NCBI GenBank assembly: GCA_002786065.1
Contig: NHNY01000029.1
Span: forward strand, 267,219 to 331,218
Source of the DNA: Microcyclospora pomicola
Lineage: Eukaryota; Ascomycota; Dothideomycetes; Capnodiales
Direction: 5' to 3'
Length of the DNA stretch: 64,000 nucleotides
Under the pieces are notes generated by a model. The model saw only the letters and a program-made list of their open reading frames with translations. It was not told the origin of the DNA and did not search any database. Below are positions 32,308 through 43,840 of the stretch, in pieces. Made by a program: the position numbers and the translations under genes. Numbering within the stretch: position 1 is the first letter of the stretch; each line of letters starts with the position of its first letter.

Positions 32308-34862
32308 ATGGAGGTTATCAGTGATATTGTTGTACGAGCTGCAGATGTCCCGGCACGTTACGTGCAAGGTGGACCGGCGAAGATCGATTTTGCAAGACCA
32401 AGAAAGCTGCAGGCTTCTCTCGAAGAGAGAATTCGAACGGTTATTTGGTTCGTGTCAATTGTATTGACGCAGCTATGGCACGACCTATTGGAACGTCCTC
32501 GATCGTTGGGGACTATTACTATGACCGATCTCGCAGCGCGACTTCTCGTACGTCAGAAAGCATCTTTCATGAGCATTACTGACTTATTGACAGTTCTTGA
32601 ACATGGCTCGTGGAGTACCGCGCCTTGCTACTGGAGGCCCTTATGAGAGCATCACGATCCTCGAAGTGCCTTTGAACAAGGGGAACACATATGAGACAGA
32701 TGCAGATGTCTTCAACCTCAAAACAAGACAGATCATCAATTGTGCCAGTAACAACTATGCTGGCTTCTCAAGACTCGAAGGCGGTTCCGGAGAGCTAATC
32801 GAGCATACTATCAAGAAGCTACCATTTGCACCAGGTCCTCCTGAACTGGAAGACACGCTCAAGGCAGAATGTCTCAAACTCATGGGATTTGAATCTTGCG
32901 ACTTCATGCCATCTGGCTTCAGCTGCAATCTTCTCGCCTTCCGAGCAGTCCACCAGTATGCTCAATCTCAATCAAGAACATGCATATTCTTGTGCGATGC
33001 AGACTGCCATAACTCACTGCTCACTGGAGCATATACCAATGGCAGAGTCAAGGCTGCAGTATACAAATTCAAGCACAACGACCTCACTGATCTGGAGGAA
33101 CGACTACAGATACTGAAGCAGCAGCTACCAGATGCCTACGTATGTGTCGTTGTTGAGGGTATCTACAGTCTTGAGGGTACCTCGGCACCAGTCCCAGCAA
33201 TTCTGGCACTCAAGAAGATCTACAATTTCTGCTTGCTAGTCGACGAAGCACACTCTTTCATGTCTCTTGGCCACTCTGGACGTGGATCCTTCGAACATTG
33301 GCAGGACCTGGGATATGAATGTCCACTCGATGAGTGTAATATCATGACCTGTATGTTTTCGAAATCTGCTGGCTGCACTGGTGGCGTAGTTCTCGCACGC
33401 GGTGGTCTTGCAGCGCAGCTCAAGATAGAGGGTACGAAGGTGCTAGATCGTGGCGCAGAACGACTTGCAACATGTATCCTTGCTCGTCTGCTCAACATCT
33501 TCCGCAAGCCAGAGCTGATTCAACGACGTATGGCTATTGTCAAGGAAAAGAGCTTGTACGCTTCTCGCATGCTGAAAAAGGCTGGTTATCAGGTATTGTC
33601 CTTCGATGGTAGTCCTATTATCTGCTTTCCACTCGGCAGTCTTCGTCAGATTGCACAATTTCAGAAAGACATCCACCGCTCAGGTCTCGCTGTCGCAATA
33701 GCTATCCCTCCTGCAACAACGGTCTGGGACTCGAGAGTCCGTATGAGCATTTTCGCGACAATTCCCTGGGCCGATATCCGGACTGCTCTCCGGCTACTGA
33801 TTCAGACTGGCGTCAAATTCAACCTCACAGGAATTAGGAGCGCTGATCTGTATGCGGAGAAGCTTCCTGCTGAAGAAGACTTCACTGTTGTTGCTGAGAA
33901 GTATCGTTGCGTTGATGAAGAGCTTATGCGTCATGTCGACGATCTTGCTTTGAGGCAACCTCGCTCATCTGGTGTCGGCAGTCATCCAGCAGTCGTCCAG
34001 TCTGCTCTGCAGGCTCTGAGGCGACACGGTATCGGTCCTTGCTCCGCTCGTTGGTTCTATGGTTCCTTCGACACCTACATCGTTCTTGAGCAACGACTGG
34101 CTAAGCTATATCCTTCCTTGACGCAGCAAGCTGGCCCATGCAGAGGTAATTTCAAGCGTCGATACATTTAGACTGAAGCTGACCCTTACAGCAATGGTTT
34201 GTGGTGATGCCGATGTCACCATTGGCTCTTCTTTTGTCGCTCGCTGCGCGGTCTCGATGTATACCAAGTCGACGCACTTTGTCCTCGTCAAGCGTACAGC
34301 TGCGCCCTTCATCCACGAATCTATTGCCGCTACAAAGGAATCGCTAAGCAGGCCACTGATCTACTACGATTCAGAAAGCGATATCTGTCAACTTCTCGAG
34401 CAGCAGCTTCCGAGAACCCGTCCAAGCATGGTAACCCTTTACCTGGAAACCGTCAATGCAGCCGGTCAGCCACTCGACATCATTCCTATCCTCAAGACGC
34501 TCGGCAAGCTCTCAAGCTCGAAGTTGAAACGAGCATGCCTCTTCCTCGACGACCGCAATGGTCTAGGTGTTCTGGGAGCGAAGCGTTTGGGTTACTTGAA
34601 CTACTTGGAGGACGTGTACGGAAAGAATGTTTTCACGGACAATCTTGGTGCCTACTCGAAGAATATCGAAATCGATGTGGCAGGCTCCTGGTACAATAGT
34701 TTTGGACACCAAGGTGGGTATGTCATCGGAGCGGGCACTGTCATCGAATCGCTCACCTCGAATGCACGAGCGTACTTTTTTTCGACACCACCAATGCCCA
34801 TGCAAACTGTCATGTCAAACAAGGCACTTGAATTGCTGCAAGGAGGAGTTCTTCAAGTATGA
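32308..34862 (+). CDS. Fused LCB2-LCB1-type alpha-oxoamine synthase (Fum8-like polyketide release enzyme)
   Basis: Exons 32308-32547, 32594-34145 and 34192-34862 (introns 46 bp each; GTACGT and GTAATT donors) give about 820 residues, near the roughly 840 I recall for fumonisin Fum8. Residues 45-60 form a membrane segment (VIWFVSIVLTQLW). The first half (about 90-430) is LCB2-like: D-E-A-H-S-F-M-S-L-G-H-S-G-R-G and the PLP lysine in FSKSAG (Lys337). The second half is LCB1-like: R-R-H-G-I-G-P-C-S-A-R-W-F-Y-G (the conserved Cys kept), F-L-D-D-R-N-G-L-G-V-L-G, and N-S-F-G-H-Q-G-G with no lysine. Such enzymes condense an acyl thioester with an amino acid, with loss of CO2. With a PKS that lacks a release domain, its likely substrate is the ACP-bound chain. 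A final extra exon after the GTATGA at 34858 cannot be excluded. Confidence 0.88.
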
Positions 34863-35007
34863 ATTGGGCTCACCGATGGATTGATAGCATGATTTCAGTT
34901 CAGTAGATGGAACTGTAGCAAAACTGTACGGCCAAACAATTTCCACTCTATCAGGCGCGTCTTGGCTAGAACTCGCTCACCACTCCATCCGAAGTTTTAC
35001 TCGACTG

Positions 35008-36090
35008 CTATCTTTTTGCTGCCTCTTCCTCCACTATGCTGTCGAAATGTATCCGGACAATCGGCCAGACGAGCGACATCAACAGTCCTAATAGCCAGTC
35101 CGATATCGGCCTGACCTTCGGACTGCAACCACGCATGTTATTCAACAGCAGTCTAGTCTGAAAGTCTGTTGTCACGAAATACTCTCCACGATCCAAGCCC
35201 TTCAATATCCTTTTAGCGACCTCCTTCGCATCCATACCACCACCGTTACCCTCGCTTCCCTCGAGTCGCTTGCACAAATCTGGCTTCTTTTCTTGCTCGC
35301 GATAAAAGCTGTCGGTATAGATAGTTCCGGGGAAGGAGCAGTGTACACGAATATTGACTGTCGAGCTGTACAGAAGAGCTTCTTGTCGAAGCACATCTGC
35401 TAGTGTACGAATTGCTGCTTTGGAAGGACAATATGCGTCGTATCCAGGCAAGGATATCAACGCTGCTGTACTGGCTGTAAAGACTAGGTGACGGTCTTTG
35501 AGTGCTGCTGGAGCTGTCAAGCTGCATGCAATCCAGCGCTTCCACACTGCTTGCGCCAGGTATGTGGAAGAGTGGTAGTTCTTGTCCATACACTGGCGCA
35601 TGACGTGTCCAGGTATGTCACAGAAGAAGCCAAGTTCGTGCTCAGTACCACCAGCAACACAGAAGACTGCATCCGGTACATCATTGTCATGCAGTTGAGA
35701 GATGTACTCTTCCACCTGTGTACTCGTTAGTAGGTAAGTAGTCGCGATCGCTCTCTCTCACCGACCAGCGTGTTTTCGAGCAGATCTAGGCTCTTGGCGG
35801 CGATGCGCTGATCTTGAGAGATTCTGCTCGAGTTCAACAAGTTTTGAGCTTTCTTCAGAACAGCCTGGTCGCGAGCCAAGATTGTAACATGGGCTCCTGA
35901 ACGACCGATGAGTTGAGTGACGATCTCTCTTGCTGGAAGTTTTGCCTACCACGAGTCACCAATTGTAGTGCAAGCTCTCGTCCAAGTCCCCTTGAACCTC
36001 CAGCAACGACGACATGCTATTTGTTCGTCAGCTGCAATCCTTGAAGTCTCCAAACACACACACCTTCTCTCGAACATCAAAGTGACCCAT
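35008..36090 (-). CDS. 3-ketosphinganine-reductase-like SDR (Fum13/Tsc10 type)
   Basis: Minus strand, four exons (36090-36064, 36016-35950, 35896-35766, 35715-35008), about 310 residues. Exon 1 encodes nine residues, MGHFDVREK; exon 2 continues HVVVAGGSRGLGREL (TGxxxGxG-type NADPH site). Exon 4 has VPDAVFCVAGGT, Ser157 in FTASTAALIS, Tyr170 and Lys174 in YCPSK, and a hydrophobic C-terminal anchor (WLLGLLMSLVWPIV), as in ER-bound 3-ketodihydrosphingosine reductases. The predicted role is reduction of the 3-keto group left by the oxoamine synthase. It is convergent with that gene, with 145 bp between stops. The third intron needs a GTC donor to keep frame; the better GTGAGA site two bases on would break it, so RNA data should settle this. 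Confidence 0.82.
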
Positions 36091-37438
36091 TGCCCTCTTC
36101 TGAGCGACTATACACGACCTCACACGCTCGAGGATCTCTCTCTATATAAGCACTCAACATGTTCGGCCAGCGGATATGCACGTTCGGATTCACGTGTTTT
36201 GCGTTCGGACTTTCACTCAAAGTTCTCGATCGGGCATAGCAGGTCAGTCTATGTGCATCCTGCTGCCTTTTGGCATATTGACAGCGTATACCATGGCGAG
36301 TCACAAGCGAATAATGAAGTAGGCGGTGGCGCTTCATCATTGATGACGATGCTCCTTGTCCATTGCGCCGCGCTCGGGCTGGTCATCTTATACATGGGTG
36401 TCTCAGCTTGTTGTAGCTCAGGATTGTGCCGCCCATTACTTTTCTCTCTTTGTCTTTCACCTTCCTTGGGAGCGACAGGAGCAATGACGGCCTTGGAGGA
36501 GGAGGAGGAGGAGGAATAAGCTGTGGTGTGTCAGACAACGTTGACATTCGTGGGTAAGCCAGGCCTGTTCGATATGCTCGATGACTCCTAATGAAGGTGT
36601 GAACGAATTATGTAGCTCCAGATATCGACGACAGGCCTCACGCAGAGCAGTTGCGACAACACCTTCCAGAGGCATGGTCGCCAATAAGACTTCAATCGCG
36701 TATGCAGTGGTCAAATCGTTGCCAAGACGCATCGACGCCCTCATTATTGCGCAGGGATAGCAACCGGAGTGACTTGCCCAGGCTTGACCTTGGAGACAGA
36801 TTTGGAGCTCTTTACAACACCGAACTTACGTGTACAGCGATCGCTCAGGATTTGTGTGTGCCAGAAAGGCATTCATACGAACAGCCTTCTATCTATCAAT
36901 AGCTATAGAGACTCCTCGAAGATTCGAAAGACGCGATGCTGCCAGGAAGCTTGCTTGGTGACATCTTGAGCTTATGGGCAGGGTGTCTGAGTTTTGAAGG
37001 ACATGCACATAGTGTATGCATCGCCATTCATATGAAATTGATAGACATGTTAATGACAGACGCCAGAACTATGGAGCATATCAACCATTTTCTGCAGTGA
37101 AGATCATCCTCCAGCCGACTTCGAGCGCCACGTCAGACCAACAGAAGTCTCACCCAAGAGATTTACCACGCGACACGTATCTCAATCGGTCGTACATTGT
37201 GGCTTGATGACGACGTGGTTGGACAAGTCCTCTGTTGATCACACAGCCTGAAGCATGGGCGAAGGAAAGGCCGTTGTGGCCGACATCGACTTCGGATCAG
37301 TTGCAATGGAGGGCAGAGACGACAGAGACGTGGATAGGCGAGCATTTGTGCTGGAACGACACCATCTCACCTTTCGGCAGTCGATTTGCCTTCAGTCAAC
37401 CTAGATCCGCTGTACGAGCCGGGAGACGGATTTACAAA
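36091..37438. other. SDR upstream region; no supported gene
   Basis: Several short frames occur but none shows a family pattern. A minus-strand frame at 36457-36744 has codon-like sequence of unknown type and could be a gene remnant. A GGA trinucleotide run lies at about 36494-36513. The first part is the SDR promoter. The stretch may hold decayed coding sequence. Confidence 0.35.
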
Positions 37439-38256
37439 GAGCCCAGACCGCACAGGAAGATCGTTCCTATCATCCTTATGAGCTAGTTCGCTTCCTTGTC
37501 TCGCATTCTTTCCATCAGCATTTTGTTAGCTTCGCCTGAAGTCGTTGAAACGTGTCACAACACGGGAGCAATCTTGAACCTCTCCAACGCCCTGTATCTC
37601 ATCTCCGTGGGTTTTGCGCCTTTCCTGTACGGGTTGCTGGATTCGACGCATGACCTGGAGTGGCCTCACGTATTTAACATCGTCACCTTCACAGCGTTCA
37701 GTACTGGCCCAGCGTTTGCTCCAAATCTGCCGTTGTACTTTGTCTTCCGCTGCCTGACAGCCTCCTGGGGTACCGCCTTCCGCATCATTGGCGGTACAAT
37801 CATCGACGACATCTAATGACCTGTTGAGTGTGGCACCGCGTACTCTTGGTTCCTCTCGGGAGGACTGATCGGCCCAGCTGCTGGGCCAGTTGTGTCGGGC
37901 ATCATGGTGACCTACGTCGAGTGGCGCTACATCTTCGTGCTACAAACCGCCTTGTCTTCTATTGCTATTGTTGCGGTCATCTTCGTCTTGTCAGAGACGA
38001 TCTATCGTGCGCAAAAGGAGGACTTTAACGGCCTGACCGGCATGGAGCGAGCGAAAAGATGCTATGAAACTGGGTGACGCCACGTGTCATCTTGCTCTTC
38101 CGCTACTCTAAGCTGCTGATCATCGGCATTGCTAGCAGTAGTCTGATGTGGCACATGTATGGCCTGTGTTGAATCTACGCTTGGGTTTGACCACGCCATT
38201 ACAGTCTGGCTTGTTATACCTCGCCCCTGGCTGCGCGTATCTTGATAGATGGACAC
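37439..38256 (+). pseudogene. Broken MFS multidrug transporter (DHA1 type)
   Basis: The plus strand reads P-H-R-K-I-V-P-I-I-L at about 37466, then a transporter N-terminal half (37496-37816: N-L-S-N-A-L-Y-L-I-S-V-G-F-A-P, Y-F-V-F-R-C-L-T-A-S-W-G-T). Two successive stops (TAA TGA at 37814-37819) are followed in the same frame by G-T-A-Y-S-W-F-L-S-G-G-L-I-G-P and T-Y-V-E-W-R-Y-I-F, motif C and the next helices. After a further stop near 38078 the frame shifts and L-L-F-R-Y-S-K-L-L-I-I-G and L-T-T-P-L-Q-S-G-L-L-Y-L-A-P-G can be read, then it ends. The rest (helices 8-12) is missing. It is a dead paralogue of fungal drug-H+ antiporters at the border with the right repeat desert. Confidence 0.75.
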
Positions 38257-38387
38257 TCACCTAAAGCAGCTGGTTCAGTAGCATAGACTGAATGAACAGA
38301 TATCTTTTTCGGTGGTCTGCAGGTACTATCATACGTAAAAGGCTTGTCATTTGAGGTGCGGAGAAGCGGACACCTCCGAGGGAGCGG

Positions 38388-39610
38388 ATCCTAAGATTTT
38401 GGTAAGAACCTCACTAAAATCGTAGGTTACACACCCACTATCCAGTCTATAGTCTTGTAATAAATCTCATTTTGAAGCTTAGATTTTTCTCCTTCGAGGT
38501 GTTAGTAACAATTAAGGTTAGTAACTATATAGCTATTACTAGTATATATAATAGTATAAGTAAAGGCTCTTTTTAAAGATACAGACCTTAATAATATAGC
38601 TATTACTAAGTGTACTAGTGTAATATACTAGACAATAGCTTACTAGCGAAGGTATTATAGGTTAACTAGTAGCGATTATATAATGCCTTTAGTTACTAAA
38701 ATTAGTAGACTAGTAACCTTTATAAGAGAGTAAGAAGAGGTATACCTTATAGTTACTTTACTACTATTTTATTAGTAAGCTAACTAGTTAATCTACTAGT
38801 AGATCCTCTCCTTTCTTAATAAGTAACTAACTATATATCTTAATAAAGTAGCTATTATACTATATAATAAGTTTAAGATTAAAGTAATACTAGATCTTAT
38901 TAGCTATACTTTATATAAAATAAAGTAGTCTTAAAAGGTTACTAAGAGGAAGGTTCTCGAGACTAGTAGACTAATAAGAGACCTTTAGTCTATAAAAGTA
39001 GCTATATAGTCTCTTAACTAGCTAGTCTTTATTAATAAGAGTACTACTAATAAGTGTACTAGCTAGCGAAAGAGAGGTTAGTTACTAAAGAGGATATCTT
39101 ACTTAGTATTATAAGAGATAAAAAGGTCGAAGAGATAGTTAATTTTACTAGCTCTAATAGTTAATAGTTATCTAAGCAACACTATATTAATCTACTAAGG
39201 TAGCATTAATTATAAGCTCTTTATATACTAGCTTAAAGAGAAGGTTCTACTAAAACTATAAGCTAGTTATTATATCCTTATAATAGATAACTACGCTATC
39301 TACTATAGTATAGAGGTCGTTAATCTATATATAGAATATAGCTTTAAGATCTAATATCTCTCTCTATATTCTCTAGATCTTAACTCTATTAAATATATAT
39401 TTAATACTCTTAAGGTATAGATTAAACACTATTTTCATAAGTATAAGTAATTTAAGGACTTTAGACGCTTCTTAAGGTACGTAATTAACAGCGTAATAGC
39501 TAGTAGTAGTAGTACTAGTAGTATAGGCATTACTAAGCTATATTTTTGTTACTATAGCTATATATATAGTATTATAAAGGTAGGTTAGTCTAGCTAAGAT
39601 TTAGGTATAG
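38388..39610 (+). mobile_element. RIP-degraded Tc1/mariner-type transposon
   Basis: In very AT-rich sequence the plus strand still decodes, through stops, the C-terminal DDE_3 transposase pattern: I-L-I-I-D-N-Y-A-I-Y-Y-S near 39278 (usual D-N-x-x-I-H), then L-Y-S-L-D-L-N-S-I-K-Y-I-F-N-T-L-K near 39370-39415 (usual P-P-Y-S-P-D-x-N-P-I-E), followed by a basic tail. Pro-to-Leu/Ser and Glu-to-Lys changes are what RIP produces. Possible terminal repeats begin CCTAA at about 38389 and end TTAGG near 39605, but they are decayed, so the limits are approximate. Confidence 0.6.
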
Positions 39611-39615
39611 TTTAT

Positions 39616-39914
39616 TCGATAGGACAAGTTAGGAGAAGGAGTTTGTAATAGTTAAGGTAGATATTTAACCTAGGGTAAAGATTATAACATAAATTAAGTA
39701 CAAACTCCTAACTATCTATAAAACATTGTTTATTATATATAAAGGAGATTTGTGCCTACTCTATCTACTCTATCTACTCTATACTAAGATTACAAAGAGT
39801 AGCTAGAGTAGCTATAGTCCTACTCTATACTAAGCCTTACTTAGTAACCTAGAGTAGTACTATAGATACTATAGTTAGGCGTAGTATATATTACGACTCT
39901 AGTAGTCTATAACA
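39616..39914 (-). repeat. 3' LTR of element A
   Basis: This region is homologous to the 305-bp LTR at 57223-57527 (shared cores GACAAGTTAGGAGAAGG, AACTCCTAACTA, AAAGGAGAT) but far more TA-rich. It ends in TATAACA before the purine tract complement, as LTRs of the other elements do. The 5' end TG is not preserved. Confidence 0.65.
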
Positions 39915-40049
39915 CTAGCTTCCTCTTCTTAGGAACCTTGCTCTAAGGTTTGTTATCCTTTCTCTAATATAGCTTCCTTAGTAAAAAGTAATACATTAAC
40001 TAAAACTTCCTATAGTTCTAAACAAAAGAAAGCTTCTATAAATAGTACT

Positions 40050-40560
40050 AAACATTAAGAGATTTTAGCTACATTTATTAAGAAAAATAGAGACATTATA
40101 CCTCGAGTATACTCTAAATATCGCAAGTATCGTAGGGTATATTAGGTCTATGTTCGATCTAGTTAATATAGATAGTATAATATAACTAACTCGAAGTACG
40201 ATATTCGAATAACTAAGAATAAGTAGAAATAGTTAGAAGAAGAGCATTAGAAACTAATAGACGCTCTAGAAGTAGTATAAGAGGAAACCTCTTAGGTAAT
40301 TGTAAAAGAATAGTATCTTCTTATATAACTAGATCTAGTAGAATAGAGGGTTAATAACATATAAGTAGTAGACGCTCGCGAGAATACTAAGGTAGAGCTA
40401 GCTAAACAACTAGAGGATTAAGTGTCCTTAGTATTGTCGCCTTTTACCTAGTTAGCTATAGAAGGGATACTAGATGAATTCTTTACTATAGGTCCTCTAG
40501 ACTTCCTTCTTTCTAAGTCTAGCCTAGTAGATAGGGTCTTATAAAGTCCTATAACGCTCT
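40050..40560 (+). pseudogene. Antisense ORF remnant of element A
   Basis: The plus strand, opposite to pol, still reads I-P-R-V-Y-S-K-Y-R-K-Y and, further on, K-Y-D-I-R-I-T-K-N followed by a charged helix (L-E-E-E-H, L-I-D-A-L-E-V-V) with many TAG. Tyr residues stand where Cys is expected from the D copy (TGC to TAC). It has the same place and order of parts as the antisense ORFs of B, C and D. Confidence 0.5.
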
Positions 40561-42802
40561 ATTATAGTTAATAAGGTTCTTCTATAGTTTCTATGTATTT
40601 TCTAAACTTAGGTAACTCTTCTATTTTATAAGGTACTATATAATTCCTTTACTAACTCTTCTCTATAGTATCTTTTTAATCTTATATTCTATTTTAACAA
40701 AATTATTATCGATATCTAGAGATGTTATCTATAATAGGGTTTCTTTATAGACTAGTTTAAGAAGTAATATATAGAAGTTTAGGTAGATCTTCATTGTTTT
40801 TAGTAGATCTAACTCGAAGTTTATAAGTTCTCTTTTCTTCTTAATTTTAAATAGTTCTAGTTTTGTAAAATCTAGTTTGTTACTAGGTCTTTTAGTTTAG
40901 ATATTTTGTTAAAGAAGGTAAACTTTGTCTCCCTTCTTAAGAGTTAGTCCCTTAACTCTCTTCTTATTAGCAAAAAACTCTATTCTAGAGCGAAGGAATT
41001 ATAGGTCCTTCTAAAGATTTATATAAAGAACTTTCTAATTATCTACATACTATAGAGCTTTAGTAGCTAGGTTAGTATCTTTAAGAGATAGTAAGTCTTT
41101 TAAAGAGAGTTATGTTACTTATAATAGAGACAACCTAGTAGCTCTAATAGACGAGTTATAGCTATATTACGCTATAGGTAATAGCGATACCTAATTATCT
41201 TGCTAATAGTTAATATAGTAGTATAGATATTGTTCTATAACCTAGTTTATCTACTTAGTCTATCTATCTATCTAAGAATCAAACAATGTAGATAACTTAT
41301 ACTTAATACTAAGTTATCTTATTAGAGATTTCTAGAAGTTAGAAGTAAATAGCTTATCTTAGTCTAAGACTAATTACTATAGGACTCTATAATTCGCAAT
41401 TACTATATAGTAGAAGATGTAAGCGAGGTCTTCTATACTAGAGCTCTCTCTAAACAGAAGGTAGTAGGCGAACTTAGAGAACCTATTAATAATAACAAGT
41501 ATCGAGTTATACTCGATTCTAGATACTAGTTCTTTAGACTTAGGTAGTTTAATAACAAAGTCTAGAGATACTAACTACTATAGTCTATTAGGGACTAGTA
41601 GGGATTAAAGTAATCTATAGGGTTTATATTAGGAGTGCTTTATATGTTAATAAGTAGTATAAGCATCGATATAGTTCGAGACTACTTTCTAAATTCCTAG
41701 GATTATGTAATTCTACATAATCTAGGTAATAGTCTTTTCGATTCCTTTATAATCTATACTAAAAGAATCGTAGTATTGTTCTAAGATGTCTCTATAACAA
41801 GTCTTAGGTACGTACACTATCTCTTAGAATAGAAGTAGCCTATTGTCTTGTTTCTATTTTAGCTAGTTCTTAGCTAGGTTACTAATAATGCCTTTCGCGA
41901 AAGTGTTATTATCTAGCTTAGATTAGATCTTAGTAAGGATGTTGTATTATATAATCGATGTTGCTATAACTATAACACACTTAAGGGATCTATCTAAGTC
42001 TATCTAGAAGATTAGTCTCTTAAGCTTAACTTCTTCTTTAACGAAGTTACTACATCGACTTAAGGTATTAGCTCGCGTATTCTTAGATCCCTTCTAATAC
42101 TTAATATAGAAGTTGTAGTATACGAGTTCTTAAGACTAGCAAACATGTTAGCAACTTAGTTCCTTTGTAGTTATAAAATACTATAGGTTCTTATAATCTA
42201 TATATATAAGGGTCTTATATATCGATTCTTTAAGGTAATGCTTCTAATACTTAAAAGCTTCGATTATCGCTAGGAGCTCCTTATTGTAAATCTTATAGTT
42301 AAGCTCTACTAACAATAGTTTCCTTAGGTAGTACGCTACTAGGTAGAGTTTACTATTATTACTAGTCTAGCTAATGCATCTCTCTAGCGCTTTATTATAT
42401 AAGTTAGTCTTAATAATGCTTATCTTGTTTAGGTCGAATATAGTAAGAATTAGTTCTTTACTAACTATTCTCTTAAGTTTCTTAAATAGCTTCTTATGTT
42501 CCTTTGTCTATTTAAAAGGAATATCTTTCTTAGTAAGGTCTATAAGAGGTACTATAATCCTTAAATATCCCTTAATAAAGATTTAGTAGAAGTTTATAAA
42601 CTCTAAAAAAGATAAGACTTCTTTTAGCGATCTAGGTTAAGGCTAGGTTATTACTACCTCGATCTTTATAGGATCTATATAGAGACCTTTATTAGATATA
42701 ATAAAGCCTAGGAATGCAACTTCCTTCTAGTAGAATTCACTCTTCTTAGAGTAGACGCGTAGTCTAGCCTTCTAAAGTACCTTAAGTACTGTCCTTATAT
42801 AG

Positions 42803-43103
42803 TATTAAGACCTTTCTAAGTCTTATTAGATTCTTCTAAATAGAGGACGGTTAAAGCGTATAAGGTAGGAAGTTATGTTATTCTAATTACTAAGTATAAA
42901 TAATAAGTTATACATAATTCTATCTAATAAGACTAGCTACGCTATATATATAGGAGAATCGTATGTATCTACATATGCGATAGTAAGCAATAGTTCGCTC
43001 TTAGTTATGTTATATCGCTCTAATATAGAGGAGCGACGTCTATGTAGGCGTAGAGGCTCGTCGCTTACTTAGTAAACCTGCTACATGTAGTTAACCTATA
43101 ACA
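42803..43103 (-). repeat. 3' LTR of element B
   Basis: 301 bp, homologous to 49369-49668 and to the C LTRs. It starts TATTAAGACC (TG decayed to TA) and ends CTATAACA. Left flank TATAG. Confidence 0.78.
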
Positions 43104-43192
43104 ACTATCCTCTTACTACATAGAATCGTTCTAATTCTTATTAAGTAACGTTCCTACTAAATGTTATAGCTATCGTCGTCCTATAAGCAACT

Positions 43193-43840
43193 ATGCCTAA
43201 GTCTTCTAAGAATAAAACTACAAAAGAATAGAAGGAGTTTCTTAAAGCTAGTATTCTAAAAAGTAGAATTATTATACTAACTAGGTACTATTATTACAAA
43301 AAGGCGAACAAGGTGTATATTGTAGATGCTCGCTCTAGTCGCTACGCCGAGTGTGCTAGTTATAGTTAGTCTTACAATCTATAAGTAACTTAAATCGAAT
43401 ATAAAAAGATCGTATAAGTTCGTAAGAAGGTAGCAAAAGAGTTAGAAGAGGCTAAGGAAGTAGAGGATGCTTTAACTTAGAAACTGTTAGAGTATCGCAT
43501 ACGTGTTTGTTAGCTACATAAGAGTTTAATAATAAAGGACAAGTTAGTAGTAGTAGTATAGAATAAGAAGGTTACGTCGATTACTAAGGCTAAAGCTATA
43601 GATCGCGAGATCGAGGCTTTATTCTTAGAATCTATTCTTATAGACCTTCCTTCGAACGACCCTTTCTCTATAGATAGTTGTGTTTAGATGTGTCCTAGCA
43701 AGTAGGACGTATTATCTGTTAGAACTAGTGTAGAGGGTTCTAGCAGTTTGTAAGGTACGTTATAGCTATGTGTTCTTTTATTAGTGTCTCTACTAATAGT
43801 CTATAAAGGCTTTAAATGTATCGAAATCTCCTAGTTTCTT
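43193..43840 (+). pseudogene. Antisense ORF of element B
   Basis: It begins MPKSSKNKTTKE on the plus strand, opposite to pol, just inside the 3' LTR. The Cys-rich block reads A-R-S-S-R-Y-A-E-C (one Cys changed to Tyr), then I-E-Y-K-K-I-V, then a Glu/Lys helix K-E-L-E-E-A-K-E-V-E-D-A-L. It is clearly the same protein as in C, with more stops. The end is approximate. Confidence 0.62.

Noticed and set aside
34858-34905. Possible extra intron and fourth exon at the 3' end of the oxoamine synthase
   Set aside because: Sites are plausible, but the downstream sequence shows no family similarity and the 820-residue model already matches the expected length; kept only as an alternative.
35917-36519. 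200-codon plus-strand open frame over the SDR 5' end
   Set aside because: It lies opposite SDR exon 1-2 and its promoter, has no family pattern and ends in a GGA-repeat-coded poly-Glu; the minus-strand SDR exons explain the first part.
36457-36744. 95-codon minus-strand open frame
   Set aside because: No recognisable domain, Leu run from the CTC/TCC repeat; not enough to call a gene, noted within the intergenic entry.
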